Assembly (NCBI RefSeq): GCF_030813715.1 | Contig: NZ_JAUSUZ010000001.1 | Coordinates: 4,402,001-4,466,000, forward strand | Length of the DNA stretch: 64,000 bases | DNA from: Catenuloplanes indicus | GTDB taxonomy: Bacteria > Actinomycetota > Actinomycetes > Mycobacteriales > Micromonosporaceae | Reading direction: 5' to 3' | Shown here: positions 24,995 through 33,067 of the stretch, one piece after another | Position numbering within the stretch: position 1 is the stretch's first letter | Layout: each line of letters begins with the position of its first letter | Notes under the pieces: model-generated | What the model was told of the DNA's origin: nothing | Database searches by the model: none | Seen by the model: only the letters and a program-made list of their open reading frames with translations | Position numbers and translations under genes: made by a program

Positions 24995-26083
24995 ATGCGG
25001 CCGGTTCGCTTCGTCGCCCTTTCCGAAGACGGCCAGGCCCTGGTGCTCGCCGACGAGGTCGGGCGGCTCCTGGCACTCCCCATCGACGAGCGCATCGCCG
25101 GTGCGCTGCACACCGAGCCCGGTGGTGGCGGCGTCGCCCTCGCCGTGGCCGGCACCGCCACCGAGATCAAGGCCACGCTGGCCCCGCGGGACATTCAGGC
25201 CCGCATCCGGGCCGGCGAGTCCGCCGACGACGTGGCGCGGGTCGCCGGCGTCCCGGTCGACCGCGTGCTCCGCTACGCGGGCCCGGTGCTCCAGGAGCGG
25301 GCCATGCTCGCCCAGCACGCCCGGCGCACCCGACTGAAGACGTCCGAGCGCGGCGCGCCGCTGGCCGAGGTGGTCGACGGCCGGCTGGCCCAGCACGGCA
25401 TCGACACCGAGAAGATCTCGTGGGATGCGTACCGCCGCGAGGACGGCACCTGGCGGATCATCGCCACCTGGCCGTCCGGCAAGGCCACCGCGCAGGCCTC
25501 GTGGGACCTCGACAAGTCCCGTCAGGTGGTCTCGCCGCACGACGACATGGCGCAGTACCTGTGCGCCGAGCGGCCCACGCCGATCCTCGGCCAGGAGCCC
25601 GCGCCGGAGCGCAGCGGCCACGGCCTGCCGACGCCTGCCCGCACCGAGCCCGGTCGCGGCGGCCACGGCCTGCCCGGCGCCGCGCCGGAGAAGCCGCGGT
25701 CCGGCCGTGACCTCGGCCGCGACCCGATCCGCGCGGGCCGGGACGCGCTGCTCGCCTCGCTCGACCGCCCGCTCGGCCAGAGCTCCGGGCGCTCGCTCGA
25801 CCCGGCCGCGCTGACCGAGTCGGTCCGGCCGCGGTCCGCGCCCACCGTGGGCGGCGCGGCCTCGCTGCTCGGCGGCGGCGCCGGCTCCGCCTTCGACGAC
25901 GACGCCGACCTTCCCAAGGAGGTCCCGGCGGTCCCGTCGCTGGCCGTGCTCCGCCCCCGCCGCACCACGGCGAACCAGGGCCCGGGCGAGTCCACCGACG
26001 CCTCCGGCAAGCCGCGCAAGCGCTTGCCCAGCTGGGACGACGTCCTCTTCGGCGGCGGGCCGGCGGCCCGCGAGACCAGCTGA
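24995..26083 (+). CDS. sepH: Septation protein SepH
   Basis: 362 residues from ATG 24995, which has GGAGG seven bases upstream. The N-terminal DUF3071 domain is present (VRFVALSEDGQALVLADEVG), with the helix-turn-helix-like segment (IRAGESADDVARVAGVPVDR), followed by a long Pro/Arg/Gly-rich disordered tail. In Streptomyces and Mycobacterium SepH binds FtsZ, bundles its filaments and promotes Z-ring formation (established). The same order serC then sepH is common in related genomes. The tail contains repeats of GHGLP. Confidence 0.93.
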   Translation: MRPVRFVALSEDGQALVLADEVGRLLALPIDERIAGALHTEPGGGGVALAVAGTATEIKATLAPRDIQARIRAGESADDVARVAGVPVDRVLRYAGPVLQERAMLAQHARRTRLKTSERGAPLAEVVDGRLAQHGIDTEKISWDAYRREDGTWRIIATWPSGKATAQASWDLDKSRQVVSPHDDMAQYLCAERPTPILGQEPAPERSGHGLPTPARTEPGRGGHGLPGAAPEKPRSGRDLGRDPIRAGRDALLASLDRPLGQSSGRSLDPAALTESVRPRSAPTVGGAASLLGGGAGSAFDDDADLPKEVPAVPSLAVLRPRRTTANQGPGESTDASGKPRKRLPSWDDVLFGGGPAARETS

Positions 26084-26170
26084 CCCATACTCGTACGAAA
26101 CGGCGGCGCGGACCTCGGATCGCGTCGCCGTTCCGGTCTCCACCCTCGTTGCCCGCGGCATGCGCGGCAT

Positions 26171-26200
26171 GACACGCCGGCGGCTCGGCGCCGGCGTGTC
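26171..26200. terminator. Terminator between sepH and the P-loop kinase gene
   Basis: A perfect 12-bp inverted repeat (26171-26182 with 26189-26200) with a 6-base loop. A second, weaker hairpin at 26099-26132 (10 bp with a G-U pair) lies closer to the sepH stop codon. Both sit between convergent genes. Confidence 0.7.
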
Positions 26201-26225
26201 CGGTCCACTTACGGCGGCCACGGGG

Positions 26226-26825
26226 TCAAGCGGTGAACCTTGCGGGCGGATTCAGCAGCGGCAGGCCGAAGTGGGCGATCACCCGGGTGGCGACGTCGGC
26301 CGCCTCCAGGTGGGTGTTGTCCAGGCGCAGGTAGTCGGCCCGGCCGTCGAAGCGGCCGCCGGAGTCCAGCTGGTATTGCGCGTCCAGCTCCACCAGCTGG
26401 CGTCGGGCCGTCTCCAGGTCGCGGCGGGACGGTTTCTCAGCCAGCCGGGACTCGCCGGCACTGCGGCGCAGCCGCTCCTCCTGGCTGGCTTGCAGCTCGA
26501 CGTAGTGCACACGTCCGCCGCGCCGGAGGAACGGCTCCGCGAAGTCGCGCACCGCCTGCTCGTCCTCGGGCAGATCGTATGCCCATACGAAAGTGAAGAT
26601 GAGCCCCGGAAGGTCACTCGCGGCGACCTCCTCGATCAGGTCGCGGCGGAAGCGACCGACCAGCCGGCCGAACGGCGGGCTGCCGAACGGGAAGAAGCGC
26701 AGCACCGGCTCGATCGCAAGGTGGTTGTGAAACAACCGCAGACCGGTGCGGGCCGCGATCTCCGCGCCGACGGTCATCTTGCCGGCCGCGGGCGGGCCGA
26801 GAATGAACAGCAGCGTTCCGCTCAT
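26226..26825 (-). CDS. P-loop nucleotide kinase-like protein (AAA-family)
   Basis: 199 residues. Walker A GPPAAGKMT (10-18), then HNHLAIEP; a short LRDF-like lid and a Walker B-like hydrophobic stretch (LPGLIFTFVWAYD). The size and layout fit small-molecule kinases such as shikimate- or gluconate-kinase relatives, but the substrate is unknown. The only conserved sign of chemistry is the P-loop. Single transcription unit, flanked by a 360-base noncoding stretch upstream. Confidence 0.75.
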   Translation of the reverse strand: MSGTLLFILGPPAAGKMTVGAEIAARTGLRLFHNHLAIEPVLRFFPFGSPPFGRLVGRFRRDLIEEVAASDLPGLIFTFVWAYDLPEDEQAVRDFAEPFLRRGGRVHYVELQASQEERLRRSAGESRLAEKPSRRDLETARRQLVELDAQYQLDSGGRFDGRADYLRLDNTHLEAADVATRVIAHFGLPLLNPPARFTA

Positions 26826-27185
26826 CCGGCGACGCTAGCCAATCCGCCGCGGTGACGGCGACCCGTTTTCACCGGCTTCCGCCGGCTTCGGACGACCCGC
26901 GATCGCGAGCGAAAAACCTGGCCACGACGTTCGCCGCGAAGGCCTGTCCGGTCGCGGCGGCAACGCCGGCCGTGGTAGCCACGTCGACACATTTCGGGCA
27001 CAGCGCGTCCGGGCTGCCCGGCCTTCCGCACGCGTGACCGGCCCGATACGGTGCGGCCGGCGAGGCGGCCGCACCGCGCCCAATTCAAGATCAATAAGGG
27101 CTGGCGGCCATGGACCGGCGCTCGCGCCGGGCACTCGGAACGCGACCACGACGGAAGCGGGAAAGGATCTCCGTCGATACAGGCG
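26826..27185. other. Noncoding stretch
   Basis: 360 bases. Short frames on both strands look like by-products of high GC: Arg/Pro/Ala-rich without motifs or a good ribosome site. I see no RNA gene or repeat. The downstream end probably holds the promoter of the P-loop kinase on the minus strand. Confidence 0.5.
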
Positions 27186-27746
27186 CTAGATGTCGTAGCG
27201 GCCCATCTCGGTGTAGACCGGGGACGGGCCGAGCCGGCTGCGCATCAGGCGCAGGGTGCCGGCCGGCCACTCCGGGCCCCGATAGGCGTCCAGGGCCGCG
27301 TGGTCGGCCGCTACCAGCGACCGGTCGATTCGGTCGCCGGGGCGGGCCAGTGTGAGGTGCGGCCGGAACGGCTTGTCGTCGAACGGCAGTCGGGCTCGTT
27401 TCAGCGACTGCCGCACGTCGCGGGCCAGCGACGTCAGGCGGTCCACCTCGCCGGACAGGCCGGCCCAGAGGATGGTGAAGCGGCCGCGGCCGAACCGCCC
27501 GCCGCCGGCGACGCGGAGCCGGGCGGACGGCGTACCGCCGGGCGGTGTCGCCTCCCGGAGAGCGGTGTCGACGTCGGGCAGCCGGTCGTCCGGGACCTCG
27601 CCGAGGAAGACGAGCGTGACGTGCCACTGGGCGCGCGGCGCGAGGCGGGTGTTCACCGCCGCGGTGCTCACGTGCAGCGTCCGGACGTACGCCGCCAGGT
27701 GGGCGCACGCCTCCTCGGGCGGGTAGATGCCGGCGAACAGGCGCAC
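27186..27746 (-). CDS. thpR: RNA 2',3'-cyclic phosphodiesterase
   Basis: 186 residues. The 2H phosphoesterase fold is marked by its two H-x-T-L motifs, WHVTLVFLG (about 42-50) and FRPHLTLARPG (about 126-137), spaced as in ThpR/LigT. It hydrolyses RNA 2',3'-cyclic phosphates to 2'-phosphates. The gene starts 9 bases after the stop of an upstream small membrane protein gene. Start ATG at 27746. Confidence 0.9.
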   Translation of the reverse strand: MRLFAGIYPPEEACAHLAAYVRTLHVSTAAVNTRLAPRAQWHVTLVFLGEVPDDRLPDVDTALREATPPGGTPSARLRVAGGGRFGRGRFTILWAGLSGEVDRLTSLARDVRQSLKRARLPFDDKPFRPHLTLARPGDRIDRSLVAADHAALDAYRGPEWPAGTLRLMRSRLGPSPVYTEMGRYDI

Positions 27747-27755
27747 CCGCCGACG

Positions 27756-28190
27756 TTAACGCGGTGCGCGCAGCACCAGGCCGGCGGCCTCCAGCTCGGA
27801 CTCGATGCGCAGGCGCTCGATCTCCAGGTCCATGCCGGAAACCGTGTCCAGGTGCTCGGGGACGCCGAGGCAGCGGCTGGCCAGGCGCAGACGTGCGTCG
27901 TACGCCCGGAGGACCGCGATGTGCCAGACCAGCGACTGGGTGGCGATGCCCAGCCGGTGTCGGTACAGCCGACGGAGGTCGGCCGCGAGGAATTCGATCG
28001 CGGGGGTCGGCGGGCTCGGGTCGGCCGGGGTGCCGTCCCAGCGCCGGTCGAGGCGCCGCAACAGCATTCGGTTACGCATTGTCATGCGCCGGTCACTCCG
28101 GAGACCTGCCTCGCCGGAGCCCCGCGCGCACCTGATCGTGATGACGGGCAGGCACAACATCGCCAGGAGCAGGAGTGCCAGCACCACCAT
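27756..28190 (-). CDS. Small membrane-anchored hypothetical protein
   Basis: 144 residues from ATG 28190; a TTG at 28232 would add 14 residues. One N-terminal hydrophobic helix (VVLALLLLAMLCLPVITI) is followed by a basic segment and a helical, Arg/Leu-rich cytoplasmic domain (LAADLRRLYRHRLG, DLEIERLRIESELEAAG) with a possible coiled coil. I do not recognise the family. It lies directly upstream of thpR on the same strand. Confidence 0.6.
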   Translation of the reverse strand: MVVLALLLLAMLCLPVITIRCARGSGEAGLRSDRRMTMRNRMLLRRLDRRWDGTPADPSPPTPAIEFLAADLRRLYRHRLGIATQSLVWHIAVLRAYDARLRLASRCLGVPEHLDTVSGMDLEIERLRIESELEAAGLVLRAPR

Positions 28191-28341
28191 GTGCTTCTCG
28201 CCCACGCACTGACGGTAGGCGCCGAATGTCAATGATCACTACCGATAAACGGATTGCCGACAAGAATCAGCCACCTGGCTGACTGCGATTCTGCCGATCG
28301 GGTGATGGACGACCGCAACCATGCATTCGTGGAACCGGCAG

Positions 28342-29640
28342 TCATGAAACTGGCGCCTTGGCCTCGGCCGGCGCGACCACCGAGAACCGCGGCAGCGGGC
28401 GGAGCGTGAGCCGCAGCCGCTCGCCGGACCGGCGCAACTGCCAGACCAGCGCGGCCAGCGCCGCCAGCAGCGAGATGCCACCGCTCAGCGCGATGCTCAC
28501 CGCCGGGCCGAACAGCTCCGCCCACCAGCCCGCGATCGGCGCGCCGATCGGCGTGGTACCGAGGAAGACCAGTACGTACAGCGCCATCACGCGGCCGCGG
28601 TAGGCGGCGTCCGTGCCCAGCTGCACGCGCTGGTTCGCGGCCTGCGCGAAGAAGATCATGAAGAACCCGGTGGGCACGAGCAGCAGCGCGGCGGCCCAGA
28701 ACGCGGGCGCGAAGCCGACCAGCACCTCCAGCGCCGCGAACGCCACGCCGGGCAGCAGCACGGTGTAGACCGACGGCCGCGCGGTACGGCCGCTACCGGC
28801 CAGTGCGCCGCCCAGCGCGCCGAGCGCGAGCGCGGTGGTGAGCAGGCCGAACGAGGCCGGGCCGGCGTTGAACGAGACCTTGGCCAGCACGGCCAGCGTC
28901 ACCGGGAAGTTGAACCCGATCATGGCGACCACGGACATCACCACGATCACCAGCAGCAGGTCGCCGCGGGCGCGGACGTAGCGCAGGCCGTCCAGCACGC
29001 CGGAGCTCTTCCGGGAGGCCGCGGACACCGCGGCGCGGATCAGGTCCGGCACGTGCATGCGCAGGTACGCGAAGACCGGTGCGATCGCGAGCACGGTGCT
29101 GATCAGGAAGACCGGGCCGATGCCGAGCGTCGCGATCGCCACGCCGGCCAGCGCGGGACCGCTGACCCGGGCCACGTTGAACGTGGCGGCGGAGAGCGAG
29201 AGCGCGTTCGGCAGCAGCGTCATGCCGACCAGCTCGGAGACGAACGACTGGCGCACCGGCGTCTCGATCGCGTTCGCGACGCCCAGCAGCCCGGCGAAGA
29301 CGAAGACGTGCCACAACTCGACCGCACCGGCCGCGACCAGCACCGCGAACGCGATGGCGAGCAGCGCGTAGGCCACGTTGGCGGCGATCAGGATGTGGCG
29401 CTTGTCGTACCGGTCGGCGAGCGTGCCGGCGTAGAGCGTGAGCAGCAGCACCGGCAGGAACTGCAGCGCGGTGACGATGCCGAGCGCGGATCCGGAGTTG
29501 CCGGACAGGTCCAGGACGAGCCAGTCCTGGGCCGTGAACATCATCCAGACGCCGACCAGCTTCACCAGCTGACCGGTGGCGAACAGCCGGTAGTTGCGTA
29601 CGGTCAGGGATCGGAACGTGGTGCTCAGCGTGGCCCGCAC
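28342..29640 (-). CDS. MFS efflux transporter
   Basis: 432 residues from GTG 29640 with AGGGAGG 11 bases upstream; a TTG at 29712 would overlap the marR stop. Twelve membrane segments; loop 2-3 carries ADRYDKRH, and TPVRQSFVSELVG appears in the later half of the N-domain. Of the EntS/MFS_3 export group, probably a drug or siderophore exporter. It follows the marR regulator on the same strand by 56 bases, so it is likely its target. Confidence 0.88.
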   Translation of the reverse strand: MRATLSTTFRSLTVRNYRLFATGQLVKLVGVWMMFTAQDWLVLDLSGNSGSALGIVTALQFLPVLLLTLYAGTLADRYDKRHILIAANVAYALLAIAFAVLVAAGAVELWHVFVFAGLLGVANAIETPVRQSFVSELVGMTLLPNALSLSAATFNVARVSGPALAGVAIATLGIGPVFLISTVLAIAPVFAYLRMHVPDLIRAAVSAASRKSSGVLDGLRYVRARGDLLLVIVVMSVVAMIGFNFPVTLAVLAKVSFNAGPASFGLLTTALALGALGGALAGSGRTARPSVYTVLLPGVAFAALEVLVGFAPAFWAAALLLVPTGFFMIFFAQAANQRVQLGTDAAYRGRVMALYVLVFLGTTPIGAPIAGWWAELFGPAVSIALSGGISLLAALAALVWQLRRSGERLRLTLRPLPRFSVVAPAEAKAPVS

Positions 29641-29695
29641 GGGATCGTGCGCCTCCCTCGTCTCGGCGTGTTGAGCTGCCGTGTGACGAGGCGTG

Positions 29696-30133
29696 TCAGG
29701 CGGCCCGGGCAACCCTCCGCATGATCTCGGCGGCCCGGTGGAGGGTCTCCAGATCCTCCGCGGACAGGTCGGCGAGATGGTCGGCGAGCCACTCGTTGTG
29801 TGCCCGCTGCACCTGCTCGTACTCCTGCCGCCCCTGCGCGGTGGTGCGCAGGATGACCTGCCGGCCGTCGGTCGGATGCGGCTCGCGGAGCACCATGCCC
29901 CGCTCCTCCAGCTTCGCGATGATCTTGGTCATCGTCGGCGGCTGGACGCGCTCGACGTCCGCCAGTTCACGCGGACTGAGCGAACCGGCCAGTTCCAGGC
30001 TGGTCAGCGCGGACAGCTGCGCCATGGTCAGGTCGCCGACCGGCCGCGCCTGGCGCAGTCGTCGGTTGAGCCGGGTGATCGCTTCGCGCAGCCCCAGGGC
30101 GAGCTGCAGCGCTGTCGTGCGCTCCGCCATCAC
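29696..30133 (-). CDS. MarR-family transcriptional regulator
   Basis: 145 residues starting with GTG-ATG at 30133/30130 (GGAG seven bases before the GTG). Winged helix: LSPRELADVERVQPPTMTKIIAKLEERGMVLREPHPTDGRQ covers the recognition helix and the wing with the conserved DGRQ. MarR proteins repress efflux or degradation genes and let go on ligand binding. Two tandem 13-bp palindromes lie 22-47 bases upstream, so it is probably autoregulated and controls the MFS gene that follows. Confidence 0.93.
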   Translation of the reverse strand: MMAERTTALQLALGLREAITRLNRRLRQARPVGDLTMAQLSALTSLELAGSLSPRELADVERVQPPTMTKIIAKLEERGMVLREPHPTDGRQVILRTTAQGRQEYEQVQRAHNEWLADHLADLSAEDLETLHRAAEIMRRVARAA

Positions 30134-30154
30134 CGTCCCGCTCCGTCACATTCC

Positions 30155-30180
30155 TTAGCCTAGCTAATAAGCCTGGCTAA
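30155..30180. promoter_or_regulatory. Tandem palindromic operator upstream of marR
   Basis: Two adjacent 13-mers, TTAGC-CTA-GCTAA (perfect palindrome) and TAAGC-CTG-GCTAA (one mismatch), fill 26 bases directly upstream of the MarR gene and overlap where its promoter should be. This is the usual arrangement of autoregulated MarR operators. Confidence 0.7.
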
Positions 30181-30261
30181 CTACCACCGATATGACCGCT
30201 CTCACCGGCGATGCCGGTCGCCGGGGAGCTCGGAAAACCGTACCCCCCGGCGCCGCCGTTC

Positions 30262-31713
30262 CTACAGAAGCGCGGCCTCGATCGGACCGCGCAGGAAATA
30301 GAGGACGAAGAAGAACGCCACGCCGTACAGCAGCGGGTGCACCTGACGGGCCTTGCCGGAAACCGCCTTGAGCAGCACGTACGTGATCACACCGGCGCCG
30401 ATGCCGTTCGAGATCGAGTAGGTGAACGGCATCAGCACGATGGTCAGGAACGCCGGGATCGCGATCTCCCAGTCACTCCAGTCGATCGTCCGGACCGCGG
30501 TCATCATCAGGAAGCCGACCACGACCAGCGCCGCGGACGCCGCCTCGAACGGCACGATCTGCACCAGCGGCGACACCAGCACCGCGACCAGGAACAGCGC
30601 GCCGGTGACCAGGTTCGCCACGCCGGTCCGGGCGCCCTCGCCGACACCGGCCGCGCTCTCGATGTAGGACGTGTTGCTGGACGTGCTCGCCGCACCACCG
30701 GCGGCCGCCGCGATCGAGTCGACGAGCAGGATCTCCCGGGTACGCGGCGGGTTCCCCTCGGCATCGAGCAGACCGCCCTCCTGACCGACCGCGACCATCG
30801 TGCCCATCGTGTCGAAGAAGTCCGTCAGCAGCAGCGTGAAGACGAACATCACGCAGACCAGCACGCCGGCCCGTTCCCACGAGCCGAACAGGCTGAAGTT
30901 GCCGAGCAGCGACAGGTCCGGCGTGACCGACCAGTCCTTGTCCAGGCTCGGCACGTTCAGCGACCAGCCGTGCGGGTTACCGGCCGGGCCGCCCGCCGGG
31001 CCGACCTTCGCGATCGCCTCCACGATCAGCGCCAGCACGGTCGAGGCGAGGATGCCGATCAGGATGGCGCCCTTCACCTTGCGCACCATCAGGACCAGCG
31101 TGAGCAGCAGGCCGAGCACGAAGACCAGCACCGGCCAGGTGACCAGCTGTCCGCCGATGCCGAGCAGCAGCGGCGGCGAACCGGCCGAGCCCCGGGCAAA
31201 GCCGGCGTCGACGAATCCGATCAGCGCCAGGAACAGGCCGATGCCGACGCCGATCGCGGTCTTCAACTCCGTGGGTACGGCGTGGAACACCGCCTGCCGG
31301 AAGCCGGTCAGCACCAGCAGCGCGATGATCACGCCCTCGATGACGACCAGGCCCATCGCGTCGGCCCAGGTCATCTGCGGCGCGATCTCGTACGCGACCA
31401 GCGCGTTGACGCCCAGACCGGCGGCCAGCGCGAGGGGGAAGCGCGCCACCACACCCATCAGGATCGTCATCAGGCCGGCGACCAGCGCAGTCGCGGCCGC
31501 GATCGCCGGGATCGCCAGGGACGCGCCGGCGCCGTCCACCGCGGCGCCGAGGATGAGCGGGTTGAGCACCACGATGTAGGCCATCGTGAAGAAGGTGGCG
31601 AAACCACCGCGCACCTCGCGGCTCAGCGTCGAGCCGCGCGCGGAGATCTCGAAGAATCGGTCGAAGGCGTTGCGGGGCGTCGTTGCCTCTGCCGGTGAAC
31701 CGGCCATGGGCAC
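30262..31713 (-). CDS. NCS2-family (AzgA-type) purine permease
   Basis: 483 residues with about 12-14 membrane helices. AzgA features: REVRGGFATFFTMAYIVVLNP near the N-terminus, the AAGLGVNALVAYEI turn, GIGLFLALIGF, STSSNTSYIESAAGVGEGARTG and a later FMMTAVRTID. It probably imports adenine, guanine or hypoxanthine by proton symport. A GTG at 31713 and an ATG two codons on are both possible starts. It sits divergent from the DUF2530 gene. Confidence 0.9.
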   Translation of the reverse strand: MPMAGSPAEATTPRNAFDRFFEISARGSTLSREVRGGFATFFTMAYIVVLNPLILGAAVDGAGASLAIPAIAAATALVAGLMTILMGVVARFPLALAAGLGVNALVAYEIAPQMTWADAMGLVVIEGVIIALLVLTGFRQAVFHAVPTELKTAIGVGIGLFLALIGFVDAGFARGSAGSPPLLLGIGGQLVTWPVLVFVLGLLLTLVLMVRKVKGAILIGILASTVLALIVEAIAKVGPAGGPAGNPHGWSLNVPSLDKDWSVTPDLSLLGNFSLFGSWERAGVLVCVMFVFTLLLTDFFDTMGTMVAVGQEGGLLDAEGNPPRTREILLVDSIAAAAGGAASTSSNTSYIESAAGVGEGARTGVANLVTGALFLVAVLVSPLVQIVPFEAASAALVVVGFLMMTAVRTIDWSDWEIAIPAFLTIVLMPFTYSISNGIGAGVITYVLLKAVSGKARQVHPLLYGVAFFFVLYFLRGPIEAALL

Positions 31714-31843
31714 CTCACTGGGAATGATCGAGACGTACGGAAGGCGTCATGGTCCCAAACACAGTGCGTCCGCAAAAGCTCACAAATGTTTCGGATACGT
31801 ACCGCTGACCTGGCGTGGTGCGTCGTGGCCGTACCCTTGGGTA

Positions 31844-32161
31844 GTGGCCCGATCCTCAGTTCCGCTGCCGACGTCCGACATGACGCCGGATGATCGGCCC
31901 TCCGATGCGCCCGGGCCGCGTCCGCGCCCCAGGCCGCTCGACCCGCCGATGGTCCCGTTCGCGGTCGGCGGCACCATCGCCTGGGCCGTCGCCGGGCTGG
32001 TCCTGTTCCTCTTCTTCCGCGACTGGCTGGAGTCCACCGGCCGTACCGACTGGCTGTGGATCTGCCTGACCGGTTTGCTGCTCGGCTTCCCGGGCACCGC
32101 CACGATGATGCGTCACGACGCGCACCGGCGTCGGCGGCGTGCGGGCTCCGCTCAGCCGTGA
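31844..32161 (+). CDS. DUF2530 membrane protein
   Basis: 105 residues from GTG 31844; an ATG at 31880 is possible. TACCCT at 31832-31837 with a six-base gap to the GTG fits a leaderless start. PRPLDPPMVPFAVGGTIAWAVAGLVLFLF and a second helix (WLWICLTGLLLGFPGTA) match the two-helix DUF2530 pattern. Function is unknown; common next to NCS2 permeases and DUF3027 genes in Micromonosporaceae. The stop codon overlaps the convergent DUF3027 gene by ten bases. Confidence 0.8.
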   Translation: MARSSVPLPTSDMTPDDRPSDAPGPRPRPRPLDPPMVPFAVGGTIAWAVAGLVLFLFFRDWLESTGRTDWLWICLTGLLLGFPGTATMMRHDAHRRRRRAGSAQP

Positions 32162-32967
32162 CCGTACGGCTCGGCGGGCTCGTCGCCCTCGACCGAGCCG
32201 GACGCGCGGCTGACCGCCACGGCCTCGACCTCACTGTCGTCGTAGATCGTCGGTAGCTCGTCGACGTGCGCCTCCGGCTCCTGCAGCGTCTCGGAGTGCG
32301 CGCCGCAGCCGTGGTCGATGCTGACCGCGCGGCCGTCGTCCGGCGCGTAGAGGTTGCCGCAGACGCCGAATGCCTGCCGCAGCGCACCGGCCAGCGGCAG
32401 GTAGAAGCCGCACGAGCCGCACCGGGCCGCGCGCGGCGCGGCGACCGAGATCGGCGCCTCCGGGCCGGCGTCGCCGTCGTACCACCGCTGGGCCGTGTCC
32501 TGCCGGCCGAACCGGGACATCACCCGCGGCCGGCTCAGGCCCAGCTCCCAGTTGGCCTCCTCGACCGCCGGGTCGTCCGACTCCAGGTAGCCGGGGGCCA
32601 GCCGCTCGTCGTCCGGCGCGGTCGGCAGCAGGTCGCCCACGCCGAGGTCACCTGGCTGCAACCGCTCGTTCCACGGCAGCCAGCCGGGCGCCAGCAGCGC
32701 GTCCGGCCCGGGCAGCAGCACGGTCTCGCAGACCGTCACGTGCTTGCTGCGTGAGACGCGCGTCACCGTGACCGCCCACCGCCAGCCGCGGTAGCCGGCG
32801 AGGTGACAGTCGAAGAGGTGCGTGACCAGGCGATCCCCCTCGGCGATCACCTCTAGGTGCTCGCCCACCTCCGACGCGTCCACATCCGTGATGGCGTCGC
32901 GCGCGATGTCGACGGCATCGGCGCAGACCTGGTCGAGTTTTGCGGGCCGGGCGGCGATCCTGCTCAC
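32152..32967 (-). CDS. DUF3027 protein with zinc-ribbon-like motif
   Basis: 271 residues from GTG 32967; the frame stays open well upstream but that part is not protein-like. N-terminal ARDAITDVDASEVGEHLEV and RGWRWAVTVTRVSRSKHVTV are conserved in DUF3027; a C4-like motif (CGSCGFYLP ... VCGNLYAPDDG ... GCGAHS) probably binds zinc. Its C-terminal tail is acidic. Function is unknown, and the partner, if any, is not visible. Convergent overlap of 10 bases with DUF2530; divergent from the next MFS gene. Confidence 0.82.
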   Translation of the reverse strand: MSRIAARPAKLDQVCADAVDIARDAITDVDASEVGEHLEVIAEGDRLVTHLFDCHLAGYRGWRWAVTVTRVSRSKHVTVCETVLLPGPDALLAPGWLPWNERLQPGDLGVGDLLPTAPDDERLAPGYLESDDPAVEEANWELGLSRPRVMSRFGRQDTAQRWYDGDAGPEAPISVAAPRAARCGSCGFYLPLAGALRQAFGVCGNLYAPDDGRAVSIDHGCGAHSETLQEPEAHVDELPTIYDDSEVEAVAVSRASGSVEGDEPAEPYGHG

Positions 32968-33067
32968 CCGTCCATTCTTCCCTACGCATCGGCCGCTCTC
33001 CCACTTGACCCCGATCGGGCGCGGCCGGGTAGGGCGAATGTGGCCCGGATGGGCGAGGATGGACGGC

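Noticed and set aside
26835-27149. Small minus-strand protein of about 100 residues in the 26.8-27.2 kb gap
   Set aside because: No ribosome site, Arg/Pro-rich composition and overlapping open frames on both strands make it indistinguishable from noncoding GC-rich DNA.
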